Translations under genes and position numbers: made by a program
Assembly: GCF_007992095.1 (NCBI RefSeq)
Contig: NZ_BJZP01000021.1
Location: 22,676-86,675 of the forward strand
Direction of reading: 5' to 3'
Source of the DNA: Paenirhizobium naphthalenivorans
GTDB lineage: Bacteria; Pseudomonadota; Alphaproteobacteria; Rhizobiales; Rhizobiaceae
DNA length: 64,000 bases
Notes under the pieces: generated by a model
Databases searched by the model: none
What the model was told of the DNA's origin: nothing
What the model saw: the letters and a program-made list of their open reading frames with translations, nothing else
Shown: in pieces, positions 41,063 through 51,887 of the stretch
Layout: each line of letters starts with the position of its first letter
Position numbering within the stretch: position 1 is the stretch's first letter

Positions 41063-42391
41063 ATGCTTCGCTCCCCTCGGGAAACTATATTTGCGCTGTC
41101 CAGCGGTGCCCTCCCCTCTGGGGTGGCGATTGTTCGTGTGAGTGGCCCAGGTGCAGGTTTGGTTGCGCTGGAAATGGTGGGGAGATTGCCGGCACCAAGG
41201 AATGCCGTGCTTCGCTCGATTCGTTCCCGTAATGATTTATTGCTCGATCAGGCCCTCGTTCTTTGGTTTCCGGCACCACACTCTTTCACTGGAGAGGATT
41301 GTCTCGAGCTTCATCTGCATGGTGGTCGCGCACTCGTGCGCAAGATTCTCGAGGAGTTATCCACATTCGACAATTGCCGGATGGCCGAACCTGGTGAGTT
41401 TTCGCGGCGCGCCTTCGAACACGGAAAGCTCGACCTAGTCGAGATTGAAGGGCTATCCGACCTCCTGGCAGCGGATACAGAGATGCAGCGTCGGTTGGCG
41501 GTTGAGCAAAGCGCCGGCCATCTGTCGAGTCTCTATGAGGGCTGGCGCGGTAAGCTGGTCGAAGCGCGGGCTATGATCGAGGCGGAGCTCGATTTTTCCG
41601 ATGAAGGCGATATTCCCGGTTCGGTTTCGGATCGAATCTGGAGCGACATGCGCGCCTTTCAGTCGGAACTTGAAAAGGCCTTGGACGCTCTAAAGGCCGG
41701 AGAGATTATTCGCGACGGGTTCAAGGTTGTGATTGCGGGTCGGCCGAACGCCGGGAAGTCAAGCCTTCTTAATGCGCTAGCCGGGCGGGACGTGGCGATC
41801 GTTACGGAGTATGCGGGTACGACGCGTGATATCTTGCACTGCGAGCTGGATATTGGAGGCTATGCGGTGCACTTCTACGACACAGCTGGCATTCGCGATG
41901 CCTCGGAACCTGTTGAACGCGAAGGGGTTCGTCGGGCACTTGGTCAGATTGACGAGGCGGATCTTGTACTGTCCCTCGCCAGCGTCGATACCCCCGATGA
42001 TTTTGTCGAGGTGCCAGCTGGTTGTTCCGTCGTACGTGTGTGCACCAAGGCGGATCTACTCACTGATTCGGATCCGAAACCGATAACTGATATTCTCATC
42101 TCCAGTGCGTCTGGCTATGGAATTACGGAGCTAAAGGCGAAGGTCTTGGCGTTTGTGGAGCAGCGAGTGGGGACATTTTCGCTTGCGATTCCCAGCCGAC
42201 TGAGGCATGGACAACAGCTTCGCGACGCGATTGATGAAGTTGGGCGAGCCATTGAGCGTGACGATCTTGGTCTCGAGATTCGCGCTGAGCATCTTCGACG
42301 TGCTTCCGATGCGCTCGGCCGCATCACAGGCCGGATCGATGTGGAAATGTTGCTCGGGAAGATCTTTTCCGAGTTCTGTGTCGGCAAATGA
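41063..42391 (+). CDS. mnmE: tRNA modification GTPase MnmE
   Basis: Works with MnmG to modify U34 of certain tRNAs (cmnm5U). The 442-residue protein has an N-terminal folate-binding domain, a G domain (GRPNAGKSSLLN near 226, DTAGIRD) and the C-terminal FCVGK with the catalytic Cys. GAGGTG precedes the ATG. Its stop codon TGA forms the first bases of parS site 4. Confidence 0.98.
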   Translation: MLRSPRETIFALSSGALPSGVAIVRVSGPGAGLVALEMVGRLPAPRNAVLRSIRSRNDLLLDQALVLWFPAPHSFTGEDCLELHLHGGRALVRKILEELSTFDNCRMAEPGEFSRRAFEHGKLDLVEIEGLSDLLAADTEMQRRLAVEQSAGHLSSLYEGWRGKLVEARAMIEAELDFSDEGDIPGSVSDRIWSDMRAFQSELEKALDALKAGEIIRDGFKVVIAGRPNAGKSSLLNALAGRDVAIVTEYAGTTRDILHCELDIGGYAVHFYDTAGIRDASEPVEREGVRRALGQIDEADLVLSLASVDTPDDFVEVPAGCSVVRVCTKADLLTDSDPKPITDILISSASGYGITELKAKVLAFVEQRVGTFSLAIPSRLRHGQQLRDAIDEVGRAIERDDLGLEIRAEHLRRASDALGRITGRIDVEMLLGKIFSEFCVGK

Positions 42392-42404
42392 TTCACGTGA
42401 AACA
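42389..42404. other. parS site 4, overlapping the mnmE stop
   Basis: TGATTCACGTGAAACA matches the consensus at 14 of 16 positions. Its first three bases are the mnmE stop codon, and the rest lies in the 66-bp gap before mnmG. Confidence 0.9.
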
Positions 42405-42457
42405 ACGCTTCCGAAATGGTCTGCGGCTTTGGCCGCATCATCGGTGGAGGAATGGGA

Positions 42458-44332
42458 ATGGCAGATCTACCTTTTGACGTTGTCGTCATCGGTGGCGGGC
42501 ATGCGGGCTCCGAAGCAGCCAGTGCTGCCGCTCGCATGGGCGCGCGGGTGGGATTGATAACCCACCGTGCGGATACGATCGGCGGGATGTCCTGCAATCC
42601 GGCGATTGGTGGCTTGGGTAAGGGCCATCTTGTTCGCGAAATCGACGCCTTGGATGGTATTATGGGGCGTTGCGCGGATCTTGGCGGCATTCAGTTCCGC
42701 ATGCTGAACCGCCGCAAAGGGCCAGCGGTGTGGGGGCCTCGCACCCAAGCTGACCGCAAGCTCTACAAGAACGCAGTTCAAGCGGCGCTGGCTCAGCAAG
42801 AACGCCTGATGATTCTCGAAGGAGATGTGGTTTCTTTTGCGCTGGATGCTGGTGGTGCTATCCGTTCCGTCACACTCTCAAATGGCCGAGAAATTCGTTG
42901 CGGCGCGGCCGTTCTCACCAGCGGGACCTTCTTGCGAGGCCTCATTCATATAGGTGACCGCAAGATCCCTGCGGGTCGCGTCGGTGAACCGCCGTCTGTG
43001 GGCTTGAGTGCTGTGCTTTCTGCCGCGCAGTTGAAAATTGGACGACTTAAGACGGGGACGCCCGCGCGTCTGGACGGCAAGACGATCAACTGGAGTGGCC
43101 TCGACCGCCAGGAATCCGATTCGGATCCGATACCATTTTCATTCATGACCAATCAAATCGAAACACCACAGATCAGCTGTGGTATAACCAGAACAACAGA
43201 CGCGACCCATAAGGTGATCCGCGACAATATTCATTTGTCGGCTATGTATTCTGGGCAAATTGAAGGCGTTGGGCCGCGATATTGTCCGTCGATTGAAGAT
43301 AAGATCATGCGGTTTGGCGATCGGGATGGTCATCAGATCTTTCTGGAGCCGGAAGGGCTTGATGACGATACTGTCTATCCCAATGGAATTTCTACCTCGC
43401 TGCCTGAAAATGTGCAGGAGGCATATATTCGTACCATTCCCGGCTTGGAGAACGTGCGGATCTTGCAGTGCGGATATGCGATTGAATATGACTATGTGGA
43501 TCCGCGGGAGTTGCGGCCTACCCTCGAGGTAACCAAGGTGCCGGGTCTATTCTTGGCGGGCCAGATCAATGGCACGACCGGTTACGAGGAGGCTGCTGCG
43601 CAGGGTCTTGTGGCGGGCCTCAATGCGGCGCGTTTGGCTGGTGGTGCTGACGGCGTGGTGTTCAGCCGCACGCAATCCTATATTGGCGTTATGCTGGATG
43701 ATCTGACGACTTCGGGCGTCACCGAGCCCTATCGGATGTTCACTTCTAGGGCTGAGTATCGCTTGACGTTACGGGCAGACAACGCGGACATGCGGCTGAC
43801 ACCTTTGGGCATCGACCTGGGATGTGTTGGCGGCGAGCGGGCTTCACGGTTCGCGGCCTATGAGACTGAAAGATTGGCTATCTATCGGGCGCTCGGGGAA
43901 CTGTCGGTAACGCCAAATGAGGCCCAAGCCGGCGGAATTTCGGTGAATCAGGACGGGAAGAGGCGCACGGCGCGGGAACTATTGTCTTATCCGGATGTGG
44001 ATTGGCATGCGCTGTGTCGCATCTGGCCTGAACTTGGCGCTGTTACGGGCGGAGTGGCAACGGGTGTCTCGATTGACGCTCAATATTCGGCCTATATCGA
44101 GCGACAAGACGCGGACATACTGAGTGTTCAGCGCGAGGAAGAACGCGTGATTCCGTCTGACTTCGACTATTCGGTGCTACCTGGTCTGTCTAATGAGTTG
44201 AAACATAAGCTTGCCGCAGCGCGTCCATGGTCGGTTGCCCATGCGAAGAGGGTAGACGGTATGACGCCGGCGGCACTATCGCTGTTGATTGCGCATCTGC
44301 GCAAGGCGGTGCCGCTGTTGAAGGTCGGATAA
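42458..44332 (+). CDS. mnmG: tRNA uridine-5-carboxymethylaminomethyl modification enzyme MnmG
   Basis: FAD-dependent partner of MnmE, 624 residues. It has the dinucleotide-binding [13 protein letters not shown] near the start, [22 protein letters not shown] and the second GidA signature [24 protein letters not shown]. The ATG at 42458 is chosen because GGAGG ends 7 nt upstream. The codons look less GC-rich at third position than in genes further from the origin. Confidence 0.97.
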   Translation: MADLPFDVVVIGGGHAGSEAASAAARMGARVGLITHRADTIGGMSCNPAIGGLGKGHLVREIDALDGIMGRCADLGGIQFRMLNRRKGPAVWGPRTQADRKLYKNAVQAALAQQERLMILEGDVVSFALDAGGAIRSVTLSNGREIRCGAAVLTSGTFLRGLIHIGDRKIPAGRVGEPPSVGLSAVLSAAQLKIGRLKTGTPARLDGKTINWSGLDRQESDSDPIPFSFMTNQIETPQISCGITRTTDATHKVIRDNIHLSAMYSGQIEGVGPRYCPSIEDKIMRFGDRDGHQIFLEPEGLDDDTVYPNGISTSLPENVQEAYIRTIPGLENVRILQCGYAIEYDYVDPRELRPTLEVTKVPGLFLAGQINGTTGYEEAAAQGLVAGLNAARLAGGADGVVFSRTQSYIGVMLDDLTTSGVTEPYRMFTSRAEYRLTLRADNADMRLTPLGIDLGCVGGERASRFAAYETERLAIYRALGELSVTPNEAQAGGISVNQDGKRRTARELLSYPDVDWHALCRIWPELGAVTGGVATGVSIDAQYSAYIERQDADILSVQREEERVIPSDFDYSVLPGLSNELKHKLAAARPWSVAHAKRVDGMTPAALSLLIAHLRKAVPLLKVG

Positions 44333-44334
44333 CA

Positions 44335-44985
44335 ATGACGAAAACTCTCTCTGATCTAGGATTGAACGTTTCACGTGAAACGCTCGGGAAACTCGAACGT
44401 TTTGCGAGTCTTTTTCAAAAATGGGCGCGTGCGATCAATCTTGTGGCACCATCCACAAAGGAATCCCTCTGGGAGAGGCATATCGCCGACAGCGCGCAAA
44501 TCTTTAAACTCGCTCCGGAATCGAAACATTGGATTGACCTTGGTAGCGGCGGGGGATTTCCGGGCGTGATTACAGCGATTCTTCTTTCAGATCAGGGAGA
44601 TGGCTGGGTCGATCTGGTGGAGAGCAATCACAAGAAGGCAGGTTTCTTGCGTGTCGCATTGAACGAGACGGGCGCGCGCGCAGCGGTGCATCCGATCCGG
44701 ATCGAAGAAGCCCAGAAGAAACTGGTCAATTGCGATGCCATCTCTGCTCGCGCACTGGCCGATCTGGATCAATTGCTCGTTTTTGCGGCACCTTGGGCGG
44801 AGCGCAATCCCTCACTGCGCTGCTATTTCCACAAAGGTCGGGATTATCTCGGTGAGATCGACAAAGCCCGTGGTCGCTGGCACTTCGATCTGGTAATACA
44901 CCAGAGCGCGATCGAGGCCGACTCCGTCATTTTGGAATTGGCCAATATTCGGCGCATTGGTCAACCAGCGTCAGGTGCGGAATGA
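44335..44985 (+). CDS. rsmG: 16S rRNA (guanine527-N7)-methyltransferase
   Basis: SAM-dependent methyltransferase of 216 residues (formerly GidB) that methylates G527 of 16S rRNA. The SAM motif is [13 protein letters not shown]. Residues 12-16 (VSRET) are encoded by a palindromic parS site. It begins 2 nt after mnmG and overlaps parA by 4 nt. Confidence 0.96.
   Translation: MTKTLSDLGLNVSRETLGKLERFASLFQKWARAINLVAPSTKESLWERHIADSAQIFKLAPESKHWIDLGSGGGFPGVITAILLSDQGDGWVDLVESNHKKAGFLRVALNETGARAAVHPIRIEEAQKKLVNCDAISARALADLDQLLVFAAPWAERNPSLRCYFHKGRDYLGEIDKARGRWHFDLVIHQSAIEADSVILELANIRRIGQPASGAE
44367..44382. other. parS site 5, palindromic, inside rsmG
   Basis: CGTTTCACGTGAAACG is a fully symmetric 16-bp palindrome containing the complete GTTTCACGTGAAAC core. 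It lies in codons 11-16 of rsmG, 600 bp before parA, and is the most symmetric of the five sites. Confidence 0.93.
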
Positions 44986-45776
44986 CTGTTGAGAAAAACC
45001 GGATCATTACCATTGCTAACCAGAAGGGTGGCGTCGGCAAGACGACGACTGCAATTAATCTGGCCACTGCGCTTGCCGCCATCGGCGAACGCGTTTTGAT
45101 TGTCGATCTCGATCCGCAGGGGAATGCCAGCACAGGCCTGGGTATCGATCGGCGGGATCGCAAGTTTTCATCATATGATGTTCTAGTCGGTAGCCGTTCC
45201 GTTGCCGAAGCGGCTATTGAAACGGCTGTGCCGAACCTGGCCATCGTTCCGTCTACGCTAGACCTCCTCGGTTTTGAAATGGAGATCGCCCAGCAAGCGG
45301 ACCGCGTTTTCCGGCTCAAGAAGGCCCTTGCGACGGATGATGCGCGGCGGTTCACCTATGTTCTGGTCGATTGCCCACCCTCCTTCAACCTGTTGACCAT
45401 GAATGCCATGGCCGCCGCGCATTCCGTCCTGGTTCCGCTGCAATGCGAGTTCTTCGCGCTCGAAGGCCTCAGCCAGTTGCTCGAGACGATCAGCCAGGTC
45501 CGTCAGACGGTCAATCCGAGCCTCGATATCCAGGGCATCGTACTGACGATGTTCGATGCGCGTAATAACCTTGCGCAACAGGTTGTCAGTGATGTGCGGA
45601 CGCATCTGGGCGAGAAGGTCTATACGACGCTCATCCCGCGCAATGTCCGTGTCTCCGAGGCGCCCTCCTATGGTAAACCGGCGATCCTCTATGATCTGAA
45701 ATGTGCCGGCAGCCAAGCCTATCTGCAGCTGGCATCCGAAGTCATTCAGCGGGAAAGACAGCGCAAGGCGGCGTGA
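44982..45776 (+). CDS. parA: Chromosome partitioning ATPase ParA
   Basis: A deviant-Walker ATPase of 264 residues that moves ParB-parS complexes along the nucleoid. It has [11 protein letters not shown] (13-23), DLDPQGNAS and LVDCPPSF. The ATG overlaps the rsmG stop (ATGA). With parB and the five parS sites it makes a complete chromosomal segregation system. Confidence 0.98.
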   Translation: MTVEKNRIITIANQKGGVGKTTTAINLATALAAIGERVLIVDLDPQGNASTGLGIDRRDRKFSSYDVLVGSRSVAEAAIETAVPNLAIVPSTLDLLGFEMEIAQQADRVFRLKKALATDDARRFTYVLVDCPPSFNLLTMNAMAAAHSVLVPLQCEFFALEGLSQLLETISQVRQTVNPSLDIQGIVLTMFDARNNLAQQVVSDVRTHLGEKVYTTLIPRNVRVSEAPSYGKPAILYDLKCAGSQAYLQLASEVIQRERQRKAA

Positions 45777-45809
45777 TTGTTTGCGCTAATTAGTTATGGA
45801 GCATAATAT

Positions 45810-46691
45810 ATGAGTGACGATCTTTCCAAGCGGCGGCTTGGTCGGGGCTTGGCTGCTCTGATCGGAGAGATGGATCAGCCCGTGCCGGTGGGGGAAGTCC
45901 GCCCCAGAATTAATCCCGACCGCACCGTGCCGATCGAATTCGTCGCCCGCAACCCGAAAAATCCTCGCCGCTATTTCGACGAAACCGAATTGCAGGATCT
46001 GGCTGGCTCAATCCGGCAACATGGTATCGTCCAGCCGGTCGTCGTGCGGACCCTTGCCAAAGATCGTTTTGAAATTATCGCCGGCGAACGGCGCTGGCGA
46101 GCGGCTCAGCTCGCAGGGCTGGTCGAGATCCCCGTTGTTGTGCGCGACGTAGATGACCGCACCGCGCTCGAACTCGCCATTGTCGAAAACGTTCAACGGG
46201 CCGATCTCAATCCGCTCGAAGAGGCGCTCGGCTATGAGCAACTGATTGCCGAACATGGTTATACCCAGAATGATCTTGGCGAAATCATCGGCAAGAGCCG
46301 TAGCCATGTGGCCAACAGTTTGCGGTTGCTGAAGCTGCCGGAGCCGGTGCGTGATATGTTGGCCGAGGGCAGTTTGTCGGCCGGCCATGCCCGGGCGCTG
46401 GTGTCCACCCCGGATCCGGTGACGCTTGCCAAAACCATAGCCGCCAAAGGGCTGTCTGTGCGTGATGCGGAGAAGCTGGCCCAGACCCATATCAAGGCTC
46501 AGAGCGCACCGCCGGCGGAGCCCCGTGAGCCGAAGGATTCCGATACAGTGGCGCTGGAGCGTAGCCTGACGGATCGGTTGGGCCTGGCTGTTGCCATCAA
46601 CCACAAGGGCAGTGGCGGTCAGATCAGGATTTCCTACAAGACCCTCGAACAGCTCGAGGAAATCTGCCGTCTGCTCGAAGGTCGAAGCTGA
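45810..46691 (+). CDS. parB: Chromosome partitioning protein ParB
   Basis: The parS-binding CTPase clamp, 293 residues. The N-terminal ParA-contact segment is RRLGRGLAALIGE, the CTP-binding motif is GERRWRA (92-98), and the HTH for parS lies about 145-175 (YTQNDLGEIIGKSRSHVANSLRLL). A C-terminal dimerisation domain follows. GGAG precedes the ATG. It is 33 bp after parA and convergent with holA, 5 bp apart. Confidence 0.98.
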   Translation: MSDDLSKRRLGRGLAALIGEMDQPVPVGEVRPRINPDRTVPIEFVARNPKNPRRYFDETELQDLAGSIRQHGIVQPVVVRTLAKDRFEIIAGERRWRAAQLAGLVEIPVVVRDVDDRTALELAIVENVQRADLNPLEEALGYEQLIAEHGYTQNDLGEIIGKSRSHVANSLRLLKLPEPVRDMLAEGSLSAGHARALVSTPDPVTLAKTIAAKGLSVRDAEKLAQTHIKAQSAPPAEPREPKDSDTVALERSLTDRLGLAVAINHKGSGGQIRISYKTLEQLEEICRLLEGRS

Positions 46692-46696
46692 GCCCC

Positions 46697-47743
46697 TCAG
46701 GCGCGGCGATTGCGCCGCGCCGATTGCAATGTGGTCGATAAAAGCGTCTGCATGGCCAGCTTGTCTTCAAGCGCCGCCTTCTTGCGGGTCTGTAGGATCG
46801 TCGCCTGGATGCGGCTGGCTTCCCTGGCCAGATCGGTCGCGTTCCAGTTGCGCAGGGCCCGCTCAATGAGCGGCTTTCGGCGGAAGTGTATTCCCCGGCC
46901 CAGCGACTGTATGACCTGGCCCGCTTGCTGTTGACGATCTTCCATCTCGATTCGCATCAGTTCAAGCTGCTGGAACTGACGCAGGCAGGACTGGAGCACA
47001 AGAAAGACCGGCGTCTTGGAGGTTACGATCTTCTGTAACGCATGCAGGAAGCCATCGGGGTCGCCAGATAGCACCGCGTCAACCACCTCGTCGGTCGAGA
47101 TGGCGCTCGCGTCGCCGATGATGTCGACCACATGCTGCTCGTCGATTATCGGCTCATGTAGACAGTATAACAGCAGCTTGCGTACTTCGCTGCGGGATGC
47201 GATCCGGTCACCCCCGAGCGATTCAGTCAGAAGCTCGCGCGCGGCAGGCGTGATGCGCTGGCCTGCCCCTGAAAGTTCTGTGTCGATCAGCGCGTTGATC
47301 GCCCTTGCATCGTCCTGGTAGCAGGGAACGATTGCTATGCTGCGAGCTGCCTCGGCCACCTTGCGCAGCGCTGATCCCTTCTTCAGATCGCCCGCTTCGA
47401 TGAGGACGGTACTGTTTTCCGGCGGGGCTTCGACGATGATCTGCAATCCGTCGACCAAAGCTTTCTCGTTGGCCGCGCCACGAATCCAGACCAGCTTGTC
47501 GCCGCCGAACAGACCGAAGGAATTCACCTCGTCCATCAGACGGCCGGGATCTGAAGTGATGTCGCCAACGTCGAGCCTGATTAGCGCAAAGTTGTCAGAG
47601 AGGTCGACCCCCGTGGTTGCGGCTATCTGCGCCGCGCGCTCGGCCACCAGGCCGCGGTCCGGTCCGTAAACGACAAAGATGCGGTAATGCCGCACGGATT
47701 TCTGCAGGAAGCCTTCAAACTCGTGGGATTTGACCTCTGCCAT
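46697..47743 (-). CDS. holA: DNA polymerase III delta subunit
   Basis: The clamp-loader delta subunit, 348 residues, which opens the sliding clamp. Recognisable segments are FVVYGPDRGLVAERA, the LFGGDKLVWIRG block and EVRKLLLYC. The ATG at 47743 gives the normal length (about 340-350). It follows lptE by 13 bp in the leuS-lptE-holA order that is widely conserved. Confidence 0.93.
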   Translation of the reverse strand: MAEVKSHEFEGFLQKSVRHYRIFVVYGPDRGLVAERAAQIAATTGVDLSDNFALIRLDVGDITSDPGRLMDEVNSFGLFGGDKLVWIRGAANEKALVDGLQIIVEAPPENSTVLIEAGDLKKGSALRKVAEAARSIAIVPCYQDDARAINALIDTELSGAGQRITPAARELLTESLGGDRIASRSEVRKLLLYCLHEPIIDEQHVVDIIGDASAISTDEVVDAVLSGDPDGFLHALQKIVTSKTPVFLVLQSCLRQFQQLELMRIEMEDRQQQAGQVIQSLGRGIHFRRKPLIERALRNWNATDLAREASRIQATILQTRKKAALEDKLAMQTLLSTTLQSARRNRRA

Positions 47744-47756
47744 GGTGCGGGTGCCC

Positions 47757-48278
47757 TCAGCGCCCGAGAACCATGGCGAGATCGGCACGAATGAGTTCGG
47801 CCAGCTCGCGGGCAGCACGGTTTTCACCATCGCGAATGGCCCTGTGCTTGGCAAACTCCTGAGCCGGGAAATCAACCAGCGAGACGGCTTGGCGATGACC
47901 GGCCTTGAGTACGGTGTTGTCGGCGATACGCTCGAGCGTATAATCCGCCGATACCGCCACGCGGCCCGCCTTGAATGTGTCGGAGGATCGATCGAGCAAT
48001 ACGCCGGTCGTCTTGGTTTCGACCTTGAGCTCGACCCTATACTCTGGCGCGGCCGGTTCCCCCGCCCCACCCCCGGTCATGAAAATCAGCTGATTGCGCA
48101 CTTCGAGCTCAACGCGATCATCCGCTTCGGAATAGGCTATTGCCCCGAGGCTCTTCTGAGTTGCGGCGCTGTCGCCATAGAGTGGGCGAGCCTGGCACGA
48201 GGCGAGAATCGCCGAAAGGCCCAAGGCAAGCAGTAGGCTGGTCCGGCGAACCGGCAGGCGGACGGGGTCAGACGACAA
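47757..48278 (-). CDS. lptE: LPS assembly lipoprotein LptE
   Basis: A 173-residue outer-membrane lipoprotein that plugs LptD in LPS export. A lipoprotein signal ends in LASC with C28, followed by QARPLYG as in LptE proteins. The start is TTG at 48278, 11 nt inside the leuS end, with AAGGA upstream; no ATG is available before the signal peptide. Confidence 0.9.
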   Translation of the reverse strand: MSSDPVRLPVRRTSLLLALGLSAILASCQARPLYGDSAATQKSLGAIAYSEADDRVELEVRNQLIFMTGGGAGEPAAPEYRVELKVETKTTGVLLDRSSDTFKAGRVAVSADYTLERIADNTVLKAGHRQAVSLVDFPAQEFAKHRAIRDGENRAARELAELIRADLAMVLGR

Positions 48279-50895
48279 TGTTCACAATCCTTAACGGAAC
48301 GACGATGATCTTCTTCGGAGTCTGCCCGGCAAGGGCGGCCTTTACGGCGTCGAGTGCAAGAACCGCATTCTGGACAGCATCTTGGTCCGCGTCGCGGCTG
48401 ATTGTCAATTCAGCGCGCTTTTTACCGTTGATCTGGATCGGCATGACGACCTCGTCCAGCTGCACGAGTTGCGGAATGAAGGCCGGCCAAGGTGCGGTGG
48501 CGACCAGTCCCTCGCGGCCGATAGCCTTCCAGCATTCCTCCGCCAGATGTGGCGTCATCGGGCTAATCAGCTGGATCAGGATCTCTGCGGCGTCCTTAAC
48601 GGCGGCGGTCATTACTGCGTCGACTTTAGCGTTCGCGACATCCATGAGCGGTCCGGCCAGGGTGTTGACCAACTCGTAGATACGCGCCACGGCCTTGTTG
48701 AAAGCGAGCTTGTCATAGTCGCTCTGGACAGCGGCGAGCGTGCGATGCGCAGCCTGGGACACCGTCATGGCGGCGCCCTCTTTAGCCGGATTCGCCTCTG
48801 TCGTTGCCATGGCTTCCGCGGCTTCGGAAATCAGCCGCCAGACGCGCTGTACGAAGCGGTGTGCACCCTCTACCCCCGCCTCGGACCAGATCACGTCGCG
48901 GTCGGGTGGCGAGTCCGACAGCACGAAGAAGCGCGCCGTGTCGGCGCCATAGGACGCGATGATGTCATCTGGATCGACGACGTTCTTCTTCGACTTCGAC
49001 ATCTTCTCGATCGAGCCGATGGCGACTTCCTCGCCAGAAGAGAGCAGATAGGCCTTCCGGCCTCCATCAACCTCTTCGATGCGGATGTCAGCCGGCGCCA
49101 CCCATTGGCCTTGAGCGCCGGCGCCAAGCTTATAGGTCTCGTGCACCACCATGCCCTGGGTGAACAAGCCCTTGAAAGGCTCGCTCAGACCGACGTGGCC
49201 CGTCTCGCGCATGGCGCGGGTGAAGAAACGCGAATAGAGCAGGTGGAGGATCGCGTGTTCGATGCCGCCGATATACTGGTCGACTGGCAACCAATGGTCG
49301 GCGATTGCCGGAACGGTCGGCAGGTCCTCGCGCGGTGCCGTGAAGCGGGCGAAGTACCAACTCGAATCGACAAACGTGTCCATCGTGTCCGTTTCACGTC
49401 GTGCCGGCTTGCCGCATTCCGGGCAGGCAACGTGGCGCCAGGTCGCGTGACGGTCAAGTGGATTGCCGGGAACGTCGAATGTGACGTCATCGGGCAGCTT
49501 GACCGGCAGGTCCTTCTTCGGCACGGGGACGACGCCGCAATCGTCGCAATGGATGACCGGGATCGGGCAGCCCCAGTAGCGCTGGCGGGAAATACCCCAG
49601 TCACGCAGGCGGAACTGGACCTTGCGTTCGCCCTGCGGCGCATTGCCGAGCATGGTCGACGACAGCTTGTCGGCCACAAGCTTGAAGGCTTCCGCGGTAT
49701 CCAGGCCGTCAAGGAAGCGGGAATTGATCATCACGCCGTCGCCGTCATAAGCCGTGTCGCCCACCGAGAAGGTTGCGGCATCGCCGTCCTTCGGCATGAC
49801 GACCGGAACGACGGGCAGGTCGTATTTGCGGGCGAAATCGAGGTCGCGCTGATCTCCCGAGGGGCAGCCGAAGATTGCGCCCGTGCCATAGTCCATGAGG
49901 ACGAAGTTGGCGACATAGACTGGCAGTTCCCAGGAGGGGTCGAAGGGATGGCGCACTTTCACGCCGGTGTCTATGCCCTTCTTCTCGGCCGTCTCGAGCG
50001 CCGCGAGCGAAGTCCCTGCGCGCCGGCTCTCGTCGCAGAAGGCTGCCACCTTGGCGTTCTTCTCCGACACCGCCTTGGCCAGCGGATGATCGGCGGCGAT
50101 GGCCAGGAAGGAGGCGCCGAACAGGGTGTCGGGACGGGTCGTATAAACCGTCACTTCCGAATGACCTGCCGGAGCAGCGCCGGTGATCTCCCAGCGCAGC
50201 GTCAGCCCTTCCGAACGGCCGATCCAGTTCTTCTGCATCAGGCGCACTTTTTCCGGCCATTGGTCGAGCGTGTCCAGCGAATCGAGCAGGTCCTGGCTGA
50301 AATCGGTAATCTTGAAGAACCACTGGGTCAGTTCGCGCTGTTCGACCAGCGCGCCGGAGCGCCATCCGCGACCTTCGATGACCTGTTCATTGGCAAGCAC
50401 CGTATGGTCGACCGGGTCCCAGTTGACCTTCGACTGTTTGCGATAGATCAGGCCCTTTTCCATCATGTCGAGGAACAGGTACTGCTGGCGCTGGTAGTAT
50501 TCGACGTCACATGTGGCGAATTCGCGCGACCAGTCGAGCGATAGGCCCATCGACTTTAGCTGGCCGCGCATGGTGGCGATATTCTGGTAAGTCCATTCTT
50601 TCGGATGGACCTTGTTCTGCATGGCGGCATTTTCCGCCGGCATGCCGAAGGCGTCCCAGCCCATTGGATGCAGGACGTTATAGCCGCGGGCGCGCTTGTA
50701 ACGTGCAACCACGTCGCCCATCGCGTAGTTGCGAACGTGACCCATATGGATGCGGCCCGAAGGATAGGGGAACATCTCAAGGACGTAGTACTTCTCGCGC
50801 TTGTTGTTGTTGTCGGTGACGAAGACGCCTGCTTCGGACCATTTCGCCTGCCAACGGGGCTCGGCATCGCGCGGATTGTAACGTTCGGTGGCCAT
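48268..50895 (-). CDS. leuS: Leucine-tRNA ligase
   Basis: A class I aminoacyl-tRNA synthetase of 875 residues. The HIGH signature is HMGH (50-53), KMSKS is at 631-635, and the editing (CP1) domain between them contains [12 protein letters not shown]. The ATG at 50895 gives [13 protein letters not shown], the family start; 20 upstream codons are open but not conserved-looking. It is divergent from the YggS-family gene. Confidence 0.98.
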   Translation of the reverse strand: MATERYNPRDAEPRWQAKWSEAGVFVTDNNNKREKYYVLEMFPYPSGRIHMGHVRNYAMGDVVARYKRARGYNVLHPMGWDAFGMPAENAAMQNKVHPKEWTYQNIATMRGQLKSMGLSLDWSREFATCDVEYYQRQQYLFLDMMEKGLIYRKQSKVNWDPVDHTVLANEQVIEGRGWRSGALVEQRELTQWFFKITDFSQDLLDSLDTLDQWPEKVRLMQKNWIGRSEGLTLRWEITGAAPAGHSEVTVYTTRPDTLFGASFLAIAADHPLAKAVSEKNAKVAAFCDESRRAGTSLAALETAEKKGIDTGVKVRHPFDPSWELPVYVANFVLMDYGTGAIFGCPSGDQRDLDFARKYDLPVVPVVMPKDGDAATFSVGDTAYDGDGVMINSRFLDGLDTAEAFKLVADKLSSTMLGNAPQGERKVQFRLRDWGISRQRYWGCPIPVIHCDDCGVVPVPKKDLPVKLPDDVTFDVPGNPLDRHATWRHVACPECGKPARRETDTMDTFVDSSWYFARFTAPREDLPTVPAIADHWLPVDQYIGGIEHAILHLLYSRFFTRAMRETGHVGLSEPFKGLFTQGMVVHETYKLGAGAQGQWVAPADIRIEEVDGGRKAYLLSSGEEVAIGSIEKMSKSKKNVVDPDDIIASYGADTARFFVLSDSPPDRDVIWSEAGVEGAHRFVQRVWRLISEAAEAMATTEANPAKEGAAMTVSQAAHRTLAAVQSDYDKLAFNKAVARIYELVNTLAGPLMDVANAKVDAVMTAAVKDAAEILIQLISPMTPHLAEECWKAIGREGLVATAPWPAFIPQLVQLDEVVMPIQINGKKRAELTISRDADQDAVQNAVLALDAVKAALAGQTPKKIIVVPLRIVNIVV

Positions 50896-51085
50896 ATTTC
50901 GCATTTCCGGAATAGCTAGGAAGGATGTGCCGACCTTCACCACGAAACCGGCCAAGCGTCAAGTTTTCGAGGCCATTGCGGCGATTTGCCGGTCGCTGCT
51001 AAAAGCAGCTACGAATAAGTCGATCAACTGGCCATTGCCCCCGTGAGATCGGCGTACAGGAAACCGGAAACGAACGGATTGAGAC

Positions 51086-51745
51086 ATGAGCGTAGAGGAA
51101 AGATTGGCCGAAGTACGTCAGCGAATCCGGAAAGCGGCGGCCGAGGCTGATCGTGAGCCGGATTCTATTGAGCTCATCGCCGTCTCGAAGACCTTCGATG
51201 CGGAATATATCCGCCCGGTAATTGCTGCCGGCCAGCGGATGTTCGGCGAGAACCGTGTTCAAGAGGCTCAAGGCAAGTGGCCGGGTCTCAAGCAGGAGAC
51301 AGGGGGGATCGAGCTGCATCTGATCGGTCCCCTACAATCGAACAAAGCGGCCGATGCCGTCGCTCTTTTCGATGTAATCGAGACGGTGGATCGCGAGAAA
51401 ATCGCCCGCGCACTCGCTGTCGAAATGCAGCAGCAGGGTCGAACCCCGCGCCTTTATGTTCAGGTAAATACGGGCATGGAGCCGCAGAAGGCCGGGATCG
51501 CACCGGACGAGGTGCCGACTTTTCTGAAGCTGTGTCGCGAGGTAATCGGCCTTTCGATCGAGGGACTGATGTGTATTCCGCCGGCCAACGAAAATCCCGG
51601 ACCGCATTTCGCGTTGCTGGCCAAGCTTGCCGCGGAGAACGGTCTCGATAGACTGTCCATGGGAATGTCCGGAGATTTTGAAACTGCCATCGGGTTTGGG
51701 GCGACCAGCGTTCGGGTTGGGTCGGCGATCTTCGGGTCGCGCTGA
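51086..51745 (+). CDS. YggS-family PLP homeostasis protein
   Basis: A 219-residue PLP-binding barrel protein (COG0325). The PLP lysine is in IELIAVSKTFDAEYI, and the phosphate-binding SMGMSGDFETAIGFGATSVRVGSAIFG closes the protein. Members buffer pyridoxal phosphate and affect amino acid pools, without known enzymatic activity. It stands alone between leuS and prpE. Confidence 0.93.
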   Translation: MSVEERLAEVRQRIRKAAAEADREPDSIELIAVSKTFDAEYIRPVIAAGQRMFGENRVQEAQGKWPGLKQETGGIELHLIGPLQSNKAADAVALFDVIETVDREKIARALAVEMQQQGRTPRLYVQVNTGMEPQKAGIAPDEVPTFLKLCREVIGLSIEGLMCIPPANENPGPHFALLAKLAAENGLDRLSMGMSGDFETAIGFGATSVRVGSAIFGSR

Positions 51746-51887
51746 CGAGTGCTCTTGCGCCGGAGGCTATAGGTCTGTCTGCCACCGGGGCGGGCATACC
51801 GCTTTCGTCTGACTTTCCAGATGCCAGTTCCATCCTTAGTATTGCGGCAAAACCAACAATAGTCTCGCGTCGCATCGGGAGGGATTC

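Noticed and set aside
46700..46721. GC-rich hairpin at the parB-holA junction as a terminator
   Set aside because: It lies inside the holA coding end and lacks a T-run on either strand, so I do not call it a terminator.
49385..49405. A parS-like GTTTCACGTCGTG within leuS
   Set aside because: Only one half of the palindrome matches; the other arm is too degenerate to list as a ParB site.
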